This document shows positions 35,520 through 44,311 of a DNA stretch of 64,000 nt, one piece after another. Each line of letters begins with the position of its first letter. Position 1 is the stretch's first letter. The position numbers and the translations under genes were made by a program. The DNA lies in contig JAJDTM010000030.1 in assembly GCA_022827185.1 (NCBI GenBank), positions 62,001-126,000 on the forward strand, given 5' to 3'. The notes under the pieces are model-generated. The model was not told where the DNA came from. It searched no databases and saw only the letters and a program-made list of their open reading frames with translations. Source of the DNA: Candidatus Poribacteria bacterium (GTDB lineage Bacteria; Poribacteria; WGA-4E; WGA-3G).

Positions 35520-36413
35520 TTATTCCGTTTTTTTAACTTCAACACCAGCGATATTTTCCAAGATTTTGATAATTGTCCAGTTATCTTCTTCGGGATTTAC
35601 CGCTTTTCCTGCTTGAAACAATTCAAAGGCAGCACTTGCCGCGAAGAGTGGCACACCACAATCGTTTGCCATACTTTTTGCTAAGCTGAGGTCTTTATAC
35701 ATTGTTCCGATATTGCTCTGCCCCTTGAAATTCCGTGCTAAGATGTTTTCCGTTGTATCTCTGAAGAGGAAATTTCCGACGACGCTTGTGCTAACAACGT
35801 CGCGAAGCGTTTCCGGTGCCACACCCGCCTTCACTGCGAGTGTCAACGCCTCAAAAATACCCGCATAAGTGGTGCCTATTAATACCGCGAGTGCAGACTT
35901 GACAGTTTGACCCATACCGATCTCTTCTCCAACGTGATAGATGTCCTTGCCGACTGCTTCAAGTACCGGTTTCGATGCCTCAAACGTCTCACTTTCTGCC
36001 GCTACCATCATCGTAAGCGTTCCCGCAGCCGCACCCGGCGCACCGCCACTCACAGGTGCGTCAACGATGTTAACCCCTTTCGCCGTCACAAGTTCGGCAA
36101 CTTCCATCACCTGTGAACGTCCGATAGTCGCCGTACAGATGACTGTAGAATTCGGGTTAAGCCCCGCCAGCAGCCCATCTTCACCCAAGAGTGATGCCTT
36201 AACCTGTTCGACATTCAGCACCATGATAAAAACCGTATCTGCGGCGGCACCGAGTTCTCGAGGCGATGCAGCAGCGTGTGCCCCCTCTGCTACCAACGTT
36301 TCCATCGCTTCAGGGCGGACATCATACACCGTCAATTCGTGTCCGGCTTTCAAGATATTTCTTGACATGCCCCTACCCATATTCCCAACTCCAATGAGTC
36401 CAACTCTTGCCAT
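35520..36413 (-). CDS. 3-hydroxyisobutyrate dehydrogenase-like NAD(P) oxidoreductase
   Basis: 297 residues of the beta-hydroxyacid dehydrogenase family. The N-terminal Rossmann motif is GLIGVGNMGRGMSRNI (5-20). The substrate motif DAPVSGGAPGAAAGTL lies near residue 117, and the catalytic Lys region reads GMGQTVKSALAVLIG near 170. Members oxidise 3-hydroxyisobutyrate, tartronate semialdehyde or related hydroxyacids. The substrate is not resolvable. It shares strand with the sugar isomerase gene 118 bases downstream. Cytoplasmic. The C-terminal helices that dimerise the family are complete. Confidence 0.92.
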   Translation of the reverse strand: MARVGLIGVGNMGRGMSRNILKAGHELTVYDVRPEAMETLVAEGAHAAASPRELGAAADTVFIMVLNVEQVKASLLGEDGLLAGLNPNSTVICTATIGRSQVMEVAELVTAKGVNIVDAPVSGGAPGAAAGTLTMMVAAESETFEASKPVLEAVGKDIYHVGEEIGMGQTVKSALAVLIGTTYAGIFEALTLAVKAGVAPETLRDVVSTSVVGNFLFRDTTENILARNFKGQSNIGTMYKDLSLAKSMANDCGVPLFAASAAFELFQAGKAVNPEEDNWTIIKILENIAGVEVKKTE

Positions 36414-36621
36414 AAATTACCTCTAAAGAATATTGTCTAAAATTGATGCACACTGCACTTCTACGAACGCGCCTAAGGCGCGCACTTTTTCACTGGTACA
36501 CCCTGCAAATGTCCGCGGGAATAAACTATCCTAACAGAAATCGGTAGAGTTTACCACAAATTTTGAGAAACGTCAATCTATTTTCTGCACACAGAATTTT
36601 TACACAATTTTTTCGATTCTA

Positions 36622-36630
36622 TGCTATAAT
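36622..36630 (+). promoter_or_regulatory. extended -10 promoter element
   Basis: TGCTATAAT at 36622-36630 forms an extended -10. No good -35 box lies at 16-18 bases; TTTACA is 20 bases away. It sits 38 bases upstream of the Gfo/Idh/MocA start, after AAGGAG. Confidence 0.5.
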
Positions 36631-36667
36631 AACGCATTCATACACGAAAAAGAAGGAGCCACAATAA

Positions 36668-37696
36668 ATGGCAGATACCATCAAAGGTGCCGTCCTCGGA
36701 TATGGCGCAGCATTTAATATGGGCAGAGCCCACGCAAATATGATGCAGAACACCGACGGGATTGAATGCGTCGCTGTCTGTGACATAGATCCCGAACGAA
36801 CAGATGCCGCGAAAGAGGATTTTCCCGGCATTCGCACCTATAATTCAGTTGAAGCCCTTAACGCAGACGACGGTGTCGATCTTGTTGCGAACGTCTTACC
36901 GCACAGTTTGCACTGCGGGCCATCGGTGGCAAGCCTCAAAGCCGGCAAGCACGTTGTTGTTGAAAAACCGATGTGTGTCACAATCGCAGAAGCCACAGAG
37001 ATGATTACAACCGCCAAAGAGAACGACGTTATGTTGTCCGTTCACCACAACAGACGGTGGGATGCTGATTTCTGGACGCTTCGTGAACTCGTCCAATCCG
37101 GTATTATTGGCAAAGTTTTTAGCGTTGAGATGTGGGGCGGCGGTTATGGAAGACCGAATCCAGATTGGTGGCGCAGCGTCAAAGCCATCTCCGGCGGGCA
37201 ATTCTATGATTGGGGCGCTCACTACCTCGATTGGCTACTCAATGTCCTTGAAGCCCCCATGATTAACGTCACCGGTTTCTATCAACCGAACCTCGTCTGG
37301 GACGATATTACCAACGAAGATCACGTCCAAGCAATTATTCGCTTCGCAGGCGGAGAATTCGTCGCAGATGGCGCATCGGCAAACATTCAGATGTCTAACA
37401 TCGCCAAAATCGGTGGAGATCGATGGAAACTGCTCGGCTCACACGGCGCAATTACTTCCGAAGGCGGCGGGTTTAAGGTCCTATCCGAAGTCGAAGGACA
37501 GCCCAAAGAACAAGAAGTCGGTCATCACGGTAGACCCGGACCCAGCTACTATCAAAATATCGTCGCTCATTTAAACGACGGTACACCCTTACTCGTGACA
37601 CCAGAGTCCGCTCGCCGCGTCATTGCCATCATGGATTTAGCGGAAAAGTCGGCTAAGACCCATCAGTCTGAAACGGTGCCTTACGAGTTTGAATAG
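36668..37696 (+). CDS. Gfo/Idh/MocA family oxidoreductase
   Basis: 342 residues. The Rossmann motif is VLGYGAAFNMGRAHA. The family signature VVEKPMCVTIAEATEMI lies near 97. The catalytic-domain segment HHNRRWDADFWTLRELVQSGIIG and the putative catalytic DWGAHYLDW follow. It is an NAD(P)-dependent sugar-derivative dehydrogenase; substrate unknown. AAGGAG sits before the ATG. The next gene on this strand is a zinc-type dehydrogenase 92 bases downstream, and a nearby isomerase and hydroxyacid dehydrogenase suggest a carbohydrate pathway split over both strands. Confidence 0.92.
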   Translation: MADTIKGAVLGYGAAFNMGRAHANMMQNTDGIECVAVCDIDPERTDAAKEDFPGIRTYNSVEALNADDGVDLVANVLPHSLHCGPSVASLKAGKHVVVEKPMCVTIAEATEMITTAKENDVMLSVHHNRRWDADFWTLRELVQSGIIGKVFSVEMWGGGYGRPNPDWWRSVKAISGGQFYDWGAHYLDWLLNVLEAPMINVTGFYQPNLVWDDITNEDHVQAIIRFAGGEFVADGASANIQMSNIAKIGGDRWKLLGSHGAITSEGGGFKVLSEVEGQPKEQEVGHHGRPGPSYYQNIVAHLNDGTPLLVTPESARRVIAIMDLAEKSAKTHQSETVPYEFE

Positions 37697-37788
37697 CTTT
37701 GAGGAATAGCCATCAGCCGTCGGCAGTCGGCTATCGGTAAAGAGGGTTACTGACAACCGATAGCCGATAGCCGATAGCGAATAAAAAC
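37697..37788. repeat. low-complexity repeat with inverted pairing
   Basis: Runs of CCGATAGC (CCGATAGCCGATAGC) near 37758-37780 pair with CGGCTATCGG at 37727-37736. This imperfect inverted-repeat block sits between two dehydrogenase genes and may form a stem. Confidence 0.55.
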
Positions 37789-38808
37789 ATGAAAGCTATC
37801 GTTTTTGAGAAAATTCAGCAATTAAGCGTCCAAGAAAAGCCTATCCCCGCGCTCACTGACGGGGACGTACTCATCCAGATGGAACTCTGTGGAATTTGTG
37901 CTTCTGACCTCGCCGCATTACGCGGAGATGTATCAGATTACGCACCCCCCGTCGTGATGGGACACGAACTCGCAGGCGTGATCGTAGAAAGCCGACACCC
38001 AGATGTGAAAGTCGGTGAACGGGTGACAGTCAATCCTATGCTCTCTTGCGGCGCATGTGTCCAATGCGAGAACGATCTGGATAAATACTGCACTACCATT
38101 GAAGGTATCGGGCACGATATTGATGGCGGTCACGCTGAATATATGCGGATGCCGAAGCACGGTGTGGATACCGGTAAACTCATCCGAGTGCCGGACAGTA
38201 TACCCCCTGAAGAGCTGCTATTTCTCGAACCGCTGGGCTGCTGCCTCAACGCGATGCGAGAGACGTTTTTCAAAGATGCTGTTGCTATCCTCGGTGCGGG
38301 TCCCATTGGTTTGATGCTCACCCAATTGGTGAAACGGGCAGGCTTAGCCACCTATGTTGTCGAACCGCAAGCACACCGAAGGGCTATCGCAGAAACGCTC
38401 GGTGCCGATCTCACATTTGACATCTCATCTGAATCAGTAGCGCACCTCCGAGACATCACCAACGGCGGTGTTGACACCGTCATCTCCGCGACGACAAACA
38501 ACGCTTCGGCAATCGCACTCGCTTTTGAGATTGTCCGTAGAGGCGGATGCCTCAACTTCTTTGGACTCGCGCCGGAAGGCGAAGAACTTCGTATCAATCT
38601 TGAAGAATTTCACTATGCGGGTCACAAACTGATGGCTTCATGGGCATTCTCCCGCGCCAGTCTTGAAGCCTCTAAGCAGCTCCTCATAGAAAAAGCACTC
38701 AATTTTAAACCCTTGCTAACTGATAGGTTTCCGATTGCACAAGGTTTAGCAGCGTTTGATAACGCCGCTGCGCAGCGCGGTATCAAGACCGCCGTGCAGC
38801 CCGAATAA
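37789..38808 (+). CDS. zinc-dependent alcohol/polyol dehydrogenase (MDR)
   Basis: 339 residues. The catalytic-zinc motif is CGICASDLAAL with GHELAGVI. The structural-zinc Cys cluster reads CGACVQCENDLDKYC. The Rossmann motif is AILGAGPIGLMLTQL. This matches sorbitol/threonine-dehydrogenase-like members. It would oxidise a polyol or sugar alcohol with NAD. It lies after a Gfo/Idh/MocA gene, consistent with a shared sugar pathway. Cytoplasmic, with intact zinc ligands, so likely active. Confidence 0.92.
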   Translation: MKAIVFEKIQQLSVQEKPIPALTDGDVLIQMELCGICASDLAALRGDVSDYAPPVVMGHELAGVIVESRHPDVKVGERVTVNPMLSCGACVQCENDLDKYCTTIEGIGHDIDGGHAEYMRMPKHGVDTGKLIRVPDSIPPEELLFLEPLGCCLNAMRETFFKDAVAILGAGPIGLMLTQLVKRAGLATYVVEPQAHRRAIAETLGADLTFDISSESVAHLRDITNGGVDTVISATTNNASAIALAFEIVRRGGCLNFFGLAPEGEELRINLEEFHYAGHKLMASWAFSRASLEASKQLLIEKALNFKPLLTDRFPIAQGLAAFDNAAAQRGIKTAVQPE

Positions 38809-38868
38809 TTACAACACAAGGAGAGACCAATTTCGGCGTAACTTCAACACCGAAACTTGCTAAAAAAT

Positions 38869-39708
38869 ATGGTTCTTGGTGCACACGTCTCTACCGCAGG
38901 CGGCTTACACAACGCCATCAAAAATGGCACCGATCTTGAGTGCGACACGATACAAATTTTCTTGCGAAATCCAAACCAGTGGCAAGGAAAACCTCCGACC
39001 TCAGAGATAGTCGAAAAATTTATCACAGCATGGTCAGAAGTCGGACTCGGTGAGGTCATCGTTCACGACATCCACTTGAGCAACCTCGCTTCCCCGAAAC
39101 CAGAGGTGCTGGAGAAATCACGTCAAGCGTTCCGCGAACAGATGGAACTTGCACAATTGCTCGGTATCCGCTACCTCGTTACGCATCTCGGCTCGCACCT
39201 CGGTGAAGGTGAAACAGTCGGCTTAAAGCAGCTAAGCGACAGTTTTGACTGCCTGTTTGAAAATACCGAAGCACCCGATGTCATGCCCCTCCTTGAAACC
39301 ACTGCTGGACAAGGTACAAATCTCGGCTACCGTTTTGAACACCTCCGAGATGTGATTGGCATGTCAAAATATCCAGATCGGTTTGGGGTCTGCTTGGATA
39401 CGTGCCACGTCTTTGCCGCTGGCTACGACATGCGAACCGAATCGGACTGCGAAGCGACATTTAACCAATTCGATGAGGTTATCGGACTTGAGCGACTAAA
39501 AGCCTTCCATCTCAATGACGCAAAATCAGAATATCAGAGCCGCGTTGACAGACACGAACACATTGGGGAGGGCAATATCGGCACAACCGCATTTACATAT
39601 ATCCTCAACGACTCCCGATTTACTGAAATTCCACTTATTATTGAAACACCAGAGATGAAAACAAAGCACGAGGTAAATCTCGCGACCTTGCGAGATTTGA
39701 AGGTATAA
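38869..39708 (+). CDS. nfo: endonuclease IV (AP endonuclease)
   Basis: About 279 residues. Family motifs are present: GAHVSTAGGLHNAI, IQIFLRNPNQW, THLGSHLGEGE, LLETTAGQGTNLG, VCLDTCHVFAAGYD, AFHLNDAKSE and RHEHIGEGNIG. These supply the trinuclear zinc site. The enzyme cuts DNA at abasic sites in base-excision repair. The ATG at 38869 gives the usual N-terminus (MVLGAHVS); a TTG at 38857 is possible. No strong ribosome-binding site is seen for either. Neighbours are housekeeping genes (obg, proB, proA). Confidence 0.95.
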   Translation: MVLGAHVSTAGGLHNAIKNGTDLECDTIQIFLRNPNQWQGKPPTSEIVEKFITAWSEVGLGEVIVHDIHLSNLASPKPEVLEKSRQAFREQMELAQLLGIRYLVTHLGSHLGEGETVGLKQLSDSFDCLFENTEAPDVMPLLETTAGQGTNLGYRFEHLRDVIGMSKYPDRFGVCLDTCHVFAAGYDMRTESDCEATFNQFDEVIGLERLKAFHLNDAKSEYQSRVDRHEHIGEGNIGTTAFTYILNDSRFTEIPLIIETPEMKTKHEVNLATLRDLKV

Positions 39709-39866
39709 CTTGCGGATGCTCCATTCCCCTGATAAGGGCGATGTTTTTGCTTGGGGTGTTTTGCGTATTTCCGCGGATTTCTTCATAGGGGGTTAGATAC
39801 TTATTTCAAGGGGTCCAATTAATGCTAAACTTTACTATAACATATAGAAACTGCGGGGCCTAAAGT

Positions 39867-40070
39867 GTGTCTATCGGTTTTTGGGAAGTCACCTTTCTTA
39901 TTATCCTTTTTTTAGGTATTGTTGTGGCATCACGCCTTGCTGAACGCTTTCGGACGAAACGCATCTGTCCGAAGTGTGGCTTGGCAATCCGGACACACCT
40001 ACCCACTTGTCCATCCTGCCATTTCAATTTTCCGACAAAGGACAAAGGAGATAAAGGGACTCAATCATAA
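39867..40070 (+). CDS. small membrane protein with zinc ribbon
   Basis: 67 residues, start GTG. One N-terminal membrane segment (FWEVTFLIILFLGIVVASRLAE) precedes a zinc ribbon, CPKCG...CPSC, and a lysine-rich tail. It would sit in the inner membrane with the ribbon in the cytoplasm. The N-terminus vaguely recalls TatA, but the zinc ribbon does not fit that family. The frame, clear Cys pairs and position 24 bases before a heavy-metal-domain gene support it as real. No function can be assigned. Confidence 0.65.
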   Translation: MSIGFWEVTFLIILFLGIVVASRLAERFRTKRICPKCGLAIRTHLPTCPSCHFNFPTKDKGDKGTQS

Positions 40071-40094
40071 AACTCTTGATAAAGGAATAACAAC

Positions 40095-40301
40095 ATGCAA
40101 AAAACGAAACTAAAAATCAGCGGCATGTCGTGTCAACATTGCGTCAAAACGGTGAAAGATGCGTTGACAGGACTTGAGGGCGTTCAAAGCGCGAAAGTCA
40201 ACCTGCGCAAAGGCGAGGCGGTTGTCCGTTTCAATGAACTGTCTATCACGCCTACCCATCTTAAGGACGCGATAACGGAAGTAGGGTTTGAGGCGTTGTA
40301 G
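40095..40301 (+). CDS. heavy-metal-associated domain protein (CopZ-like)
   Basis: 68 residues forming a single HMA domain. The metal-binding motif is GMSCQHC (11-17) in the standard fold, ending ITPTHLKDAITEVGFEAL. Such proteins carry Cu(I) or similar ions to P-type ATPases or sensors. No copper ATPase is in the window. It lies 33 bases before obg. AAGGA precedes the ATG. Confidence 0.92.
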   Translation: MQKTKLKISGMSCQHCVKTVKDALTGLEGVQSAKVNLRKGEAVVRFNELSITPTHLKDAITEVGFEAL

Positions 40302-40333
40302 CCCCCTGCACAATTCAGGCAAAGTATAAGCAC

Positions 40334-41623
40334 ATGGACACTGCAAGAATTCAGGTCAAAGCAGGCAATGGTGGGAACGGATGCATCAGTTTCCGGCGAG
40401 AGAAATTTGTCCCGCGTGGCGGTCCCGATGGCGGAGACGGTGGGAATGGTGGAAACGTCATCCTTACCGCTACCCTTGGGATGAGTACACTGATTGACCT
40501 GCATCATAACCCACGCCAAGTCGCTGAAAACGGCGGACATGGCACCGGTAAGCAGCGCGACGGTGCTGACGGCACGGATTGCGTCGTTAAGGTCCCTGCT
40601 GGCACCATTGTTAGAGACTATGACACAACCGAGACACTTGCGGATCTGACGGAACCTGACCAAAGCGTCGTTGTCGCACGCGGTGGTATCGGCGGTAAGG
40701 GGAATGCCCGTTTTAAAAGCAGCACCTTCCAAGCACCGCGCGTCGCGGAGAAGGGTGAACCCGGAAAAGAACGCGAAATCAGCCTCGAAATCAAACTCAT
40801 CGCTGATATCGGGTTGGTCGGTTATCCCAACGCCGGTAAATCAACACTGCTGGCACGAACTTCTGCCGCAACACCCAAAATCGCCGCATATCCCTTCACG
40901 ACACTCCGTCCGAATCTCGGCGTTGTCCGCATCAACCGAGAACAGAATTTCGTTCTTGCAGACATCCCCGGACTCATAGAAGGCGCGCACAAGGGAGCAG
41001 GCTTAGGACACCAATTCCTGCGGCATATCGAGCGTACCAAAATGCTCATTCATGTCATCGATCTCAGTGCCACAGATGGACGGGACCCGATTAAAGACTA
41101 TGAACAACTTAACCTCGAATTGGGGCATTATAACGAATTGTTAACGAAACTTCCACAAATTGTCGCACTAAACAAGATTGACATGCCCGAAGCCGAGGCG
41201 AATTTGGCGCGTGTGCAGGCATATTTCGGCAAACGGAAAGTTTTCCCTATCTCTGCAATTACCGGCACCGGTGTAAACCAACTGATGCAGCAAGCCTACC
41301 GCTCTTTGCAATACTTGGAAACACGCGCTCAAAAAGAAGCAGAAACGACGATTGTCTTAGAACCAGAGCTACCACCGGAACCGTCAGCGCGGTTTGAACT
41401 CATCGAAACTGAGGAAGGGTTCGCTGTCACTGGTGCTGAACCGCGCCGTGCTGTCCTCATGACCGATATGGAAAACGAACAGGCATTGATTCTGTTGTAT
41501 CGGAAACTGAAAAACATGGGAGTGATGAATGCACTCGCCCGCGCAGGTGCGGTGGAAGGAGACACAGTCCAGATTGATGAATTCGAGTTCAACTATAGCC
41601 CAAAAGCGATGCAATCCAACTGA
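40334..41623 (+). CDS. obg: GTPase Obg
   Basis: 429 residues. The glycine-rich Obg fold (VKAGNGGNGCISFRREKFVPRGGPDGG) is at the N-terminus. The GTPase domain has GYPNAGKSTLL (G1), DIPGLIEGAHKGAGLGHQFLRHIERT (G3 and flank) and NKID (G4). The C-terminal OCT domain is present near residues 350-420 (FELIETEEGFAVTG). Obg acts on the large ribosomal subunit and in growth and stress control. Its end overlaps or abuts the proB gene. The full-length domain set suggests a functional housekeeping gene. Confidence 0.97.
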   Translation: MDTARIQVKAGNGGNGCISFRREKFVPRGGPDGGDGGNGGNVILTATLGMSTLIDLHHNPRQVAENGGHGTGKQRDGADGTDCVVKVPAGTIVRDYDTTETLADLTEPDQSVVVARGGIGGKGNARFKSSTFQAPRVAEKGEPGKEREISLEIKLIADIGLVGYPNAGKSTLLARTSAATPKIAAYPFTTLRPNLGVVRINREQNFVLADIPGLIEGAHKGAGLGHQFLRHIERTKMLIHVIDLSATDGRDPIKDYEQLNLELGHYNELLTKLPQIVALNKIDMPEAEANLARVQAYFGKRKVFPISAITGTGVNQLMQQAYRSLQYLETRAQKEAETTIVLEPELPPEPSARFELIETEEGFAVTGAEPRRAVLMTDMENEQALILLYRKLKNMGVMNALARAGAVEGDTVQIDEFEFNYSPKAMQSN

Positions 41624-41645
41624 ACAGCGTACCTGTTTATCGGAT

Positions 41646-42740
41646 GTGCAACGTATCGTTGTGAAGGTCGGCAGTAGTACCATTTCAGAAGGGGCACACC
41701 TCAACGAAGCTGCCCTTGATGGCTTAGTCCACGATTTAGCACTTGTCAAACAGGAAAGCGTGGAAGTCATCCTTGTCACATCCGGTGCTATCGCTGCCGG
41801 GTGGCCCCAACTCGGTCTGAAACAGCGTCCGCACACGCTACCACATCTACAAGCTGCCGCTGCCGTAGGACAAATACGATTGATGGCGGCTTACAAGGAT
41901 CGGTTTTCAAACTACGGACAACGCGCAGCGAGCCTGCTGCTCACACGCGACGATTTCTCCAATCGGGAACGCTACACCCGCATGAATGACACGATGCGTG
42001 CCCTCCTTAATTTCGGCGTGATCCCTATCATCAACGAAAACGACACCGTCGCTGTCGACGAAATCAAGGTCGGCGATAATGATACCCTCTCTGCCTACGT
42101 GACAAACCTCGCTCAAGCACAACTCCTCATCATCCTCTCCGATCAGGCAGGATTCTACACCGCAGACCCAAGGCACAATCCTGACTCAGAACTGATTCAC
42201 ACTGTTACCACGATTTCAGATGAGATCTGGCAAGCCGCTGGCACAGCTGGCACAACGGATGGCACTGGGGGGATGGTAACAAAGTTGCGTGCAGCGGAAA
42301 TCGTCACCAGTTCTGGAGAGATGATGGTCATGGCGCACGGACGAGAACCACTTGTCGTCACAAGGCTCTTGAAAGGCGAATTGCTTGGCACTCTCTTCCT
42401 ACCCCAATCTCGTATCTCTGGACGCAAACGATGGATCGCCTATTCCCGTCCGCCGAAAGGTAGACTCATTGTAGATAACGGCGCACGCGACGCACTCGTA
42501 CAAGGCGGTAAAAGCTTACTCCCGGCCGGTATCCGACGCGTTGAAGGCAATTTCGACTATAGCGATACCGTTTCATGCCTCACCGAAAACGGCGCAGAGT
42601 TCGCACGCGGCTTGGTGAATTACAACGCCGTAGACACTGCTAAACTCGCCGGAAAACACACGAAAGACATTGAAAACATCCTCGGCTACCGCGATTACGA
42701 CGAAATCATACATCGCGATAATCTCGTCCTGCTCGACTGA
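41646..42740 (+). CDS. proB: glutamate 5-kinase
   Basis: About 364 residues with an amino-acid-kinase domain and C-terminal PUA domain. Motifs: VVKVGSSTISEG, LVTSGAIAAGWPQLGL, FGVIPIINENDTVAVDEIKVGDNDTLSAYVTNL, LSDQAGFYTADPR, and GGMVTKLRAAEI. It makes gamma-glutamyl phosphate, the first step of proline synthesis. GTG 41646 gives the family's usual length and does not overlap obg; ATG 41577 is a longer alternative that would overlap by 47 bases. ProA lies 262 bases downstream with its own promoter. Confidence 0.95.
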   Translation: MQRIVVKVGSSTISEGAHLNEAALDGLVHDLALVKQESVEVILVTSGAIAAGWPQLGLKQRPHTLPHLQAAAAVGQIRLMAAYKDRFSNYGQRAASLLLTRDDFSNRERYTRMNDTMRALLNFGVIPIINENDTVAVDEIKVGDNDTLSAYVTNLAQAQLLIILSDQAGFYTADPRHNPDSELIHTVTTISDEIWQAAGTAGTTDGTGGMVTKLRAAEIVTSSGEMMVMAHGREPLVVTRLLKGELLGTLFLPQSRISGRKRWIAYSRPPKGRLIVDNGARDALVQGGKSLLPAGIRRVEGNFDYSDTVSCLTENGAEFARGLVNYNAVDTAKLAGKHTKDIENILGYRDYDEIIHRDNLVLLD

Positions 42741-42777
42741 TGCCGCTCCATCCACTACTCTGCTGACCACTGGCAAC

Positions 42778-42892
42778 AGAGCCATTCAATTGTCGGTTTT
42801 TCTGATCATTTTCGCGGAAGCATCGCGAGCACAGCTCGCTCCTACAGCGAAGAGCCTTTAGGTAGAAAATCAAAATTATTGGAGAATTGAAT
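42778..42892. repeat. MITE-like element (copy 2) between proB and proA
   Basis: Left end AGAGCCATTCAATTGTCGG, core TTTTCGCGG and ATCGCGAGC, then CAGCTCGCTCCTAC, right end GGAGAATTGAATG at 42880-42892. It is homologous in layout to the element ending at 30843. The ends carry inverted CATTCAATT/AATTGAATG. No coding capacity. Confidence 0.75.
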
Positions 42893-42917
42893 GCCTCTGC
42901 CACTGGCAATATTCCTC

Positions 42918-42947
42918 TTGAAAATTTCCCAAACAACATGTTATAAT
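42918..42947 (+). promoter_or_regulatory. sigma-70 promoter for proA
   Basis: TTGAAA at 42918-42923, an 18-base spacer, and TATAAT at 42942-42947 with TGT before it. The proA ATG is 56 bases downstream. Confidence 0.75.
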
Positions 42948-43002
42948 ACCAACGCTATTTCCACTTACAATTTACCAATTACCTAAACACGAAAGGAAAA
43001 TT

Positions 43003-44265
43003 ATGAACGAAAACATCCAAGAAATGATCCAATCACAAGCGAAAAAGGCAAAATCGGCGATGCGTGTCTTATCACGAAGCTCCGCTGATGTGCGAAATCA
43101 TGCCCTTTTAGCAATGGCTGAGAGCCTACAGAATTCAAAAGATAAAATTCAGGAAGCAAATCGTATCGACCTTGACAACGGCGAAAAAACCGGAGTTCCT
43201 GCTCCTCTTATGCAACGTCTCCTGCTGGACGATAAAAAAATCGAGCGAATGGTAGACAATCTCCGCCAAGTTGCTGCACTCCCTGATCCAATCGGTGCGG
43301 TCATTAGTATGGGTGAACGTCCGAACGGTCTTAAGATTGGCACCGTCCGCGTGCCTATCGGTGTCGTCGCTGTCGTATATGAATCTCGACCGGACGTGAC
43401 CGTTGAAGTCTCGGCACTCTGTATCAAATCTGGGAACGGCGTTATCCTGCGCGGCGGTTCCGAGGCAATCCACTCCAACGCAACGCTTGCCCGTATCCTC
43501 AGTGATACCGCAGCAGCAGAAGGCGTACCCGACGCTATCCAATTCGTTGACACCACTGACCGACAAGCCGTCTATGAACTTATCCGCCTGCCAGATTACG
43601 TTGATCTCGTCATTCCACGCGGCAGTAACGAATTCGTCCAATTCTTGATGAAAAAATCCGATGTCCCGGTACTCGGACATGCCGACGGAATTTGTCATAT
43701 CTATGTCGACAAAGCCGCCGACCTCGAAATGGCAAATAATATCTGTATGAATGCAAAGGTTGGGTACAAAGTCGCCGTCTGCAACGCATTGGAAACACTG
43801 CTTGTCCACGCCGATACCGCCGAGAAATTCCTTCCCGCTTTCTGTGAGACGCTACAGGACTCGGATGTTGAAATTCGCGGATGTGAACGGACACAGCAGC
43901 TTTATCCTGCCACCAAACCCGCCACTGAAGAAGATTGGCGCACTGAATACCTTGATTATATCCTATCCATCCGCGTCGTGGACGATATTGACACAGCTAT
44001 TGACCACATAGAAACCTATGGTTCACACCACTCCGACGCGATTATCACCGAAAGTTATAGTGCATCGCAGCGATTCCTCAAAGAAGTAGATTCTGCTGCG
44101 GTCTATGTTAATGCCAGCACTGTCTTCACCGACGGCTACGAATTCGGCTTGGGTGCCGAAGTCGGCATCAGCACACAGAAACTTCACTCCCGCGGTCCGA
44201 TGGGGCTTGAGGGGTTAACGACTTACAAATATATCGTCTACGGAAACGGTCAAGTGCGTGAATAG
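43003..44265 (+). CDS. proA: gamma-glutamyl phosphate reductase
   Basis: 420 residues of the aldehyde-dehydrogenase superfamily. Motifs: RVPIGVVAVVYESRPDVTVE, GNGVILRGGSEAIHSN, IPRGSNEFVQFL, and the active-site Cys in VCNALETLLVH. The family's usual NAKTxRPxxCN reads NAKVGYKVAVCN here, a mild deviation. It reduces gamma-glutamyl phosphate to the semialdehyde with NADPH, second step of proline synthesis. It is separated from proB by a repeat and has its own promoter. AAAGGA precedes the ATG. Confidence 0.96.
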   Translation: MNENIQEMIQSQAKKAKSAMRVLSRSSADVRNHALLAMAESLQNSKDKIQEANRIDLDNGEKTGVPAPLMQRLLLDDKKIERMVDNLRQVAALPDPIGAVISMGERPNGLKIGTVRVPIGVVAVVYESRPDVTVEVSALCIKSGNGVILRGGSEAIHSNATLARILSDTAAAEGVPDAIQFVDTTDRQAVYELIRLPDYVDLVIPRGSNEFVQFLMKKSDVPVLGHADGICHIYVDKAADLEMANNICMNAKVGYKVAVCNALETLLVHADTAEKFLPAFCETLQDSDVEIRGCERTQQLYPATKPATEEDWRTEYLDYILSIRVVDDIDTAIDHIETYGSHHSDAIITESYSASQRFLKEVDSAAVYVNASTVFTDGYEFGLGAEVGISTQKLHSRGPMGLEGLTTYKYIVYGNGQVRE

Positions 44266-44311
44266 GAGTGCCCTACGCGTTCCTAACCCAGTCCATTACC
44301 GGAGGAAAATC

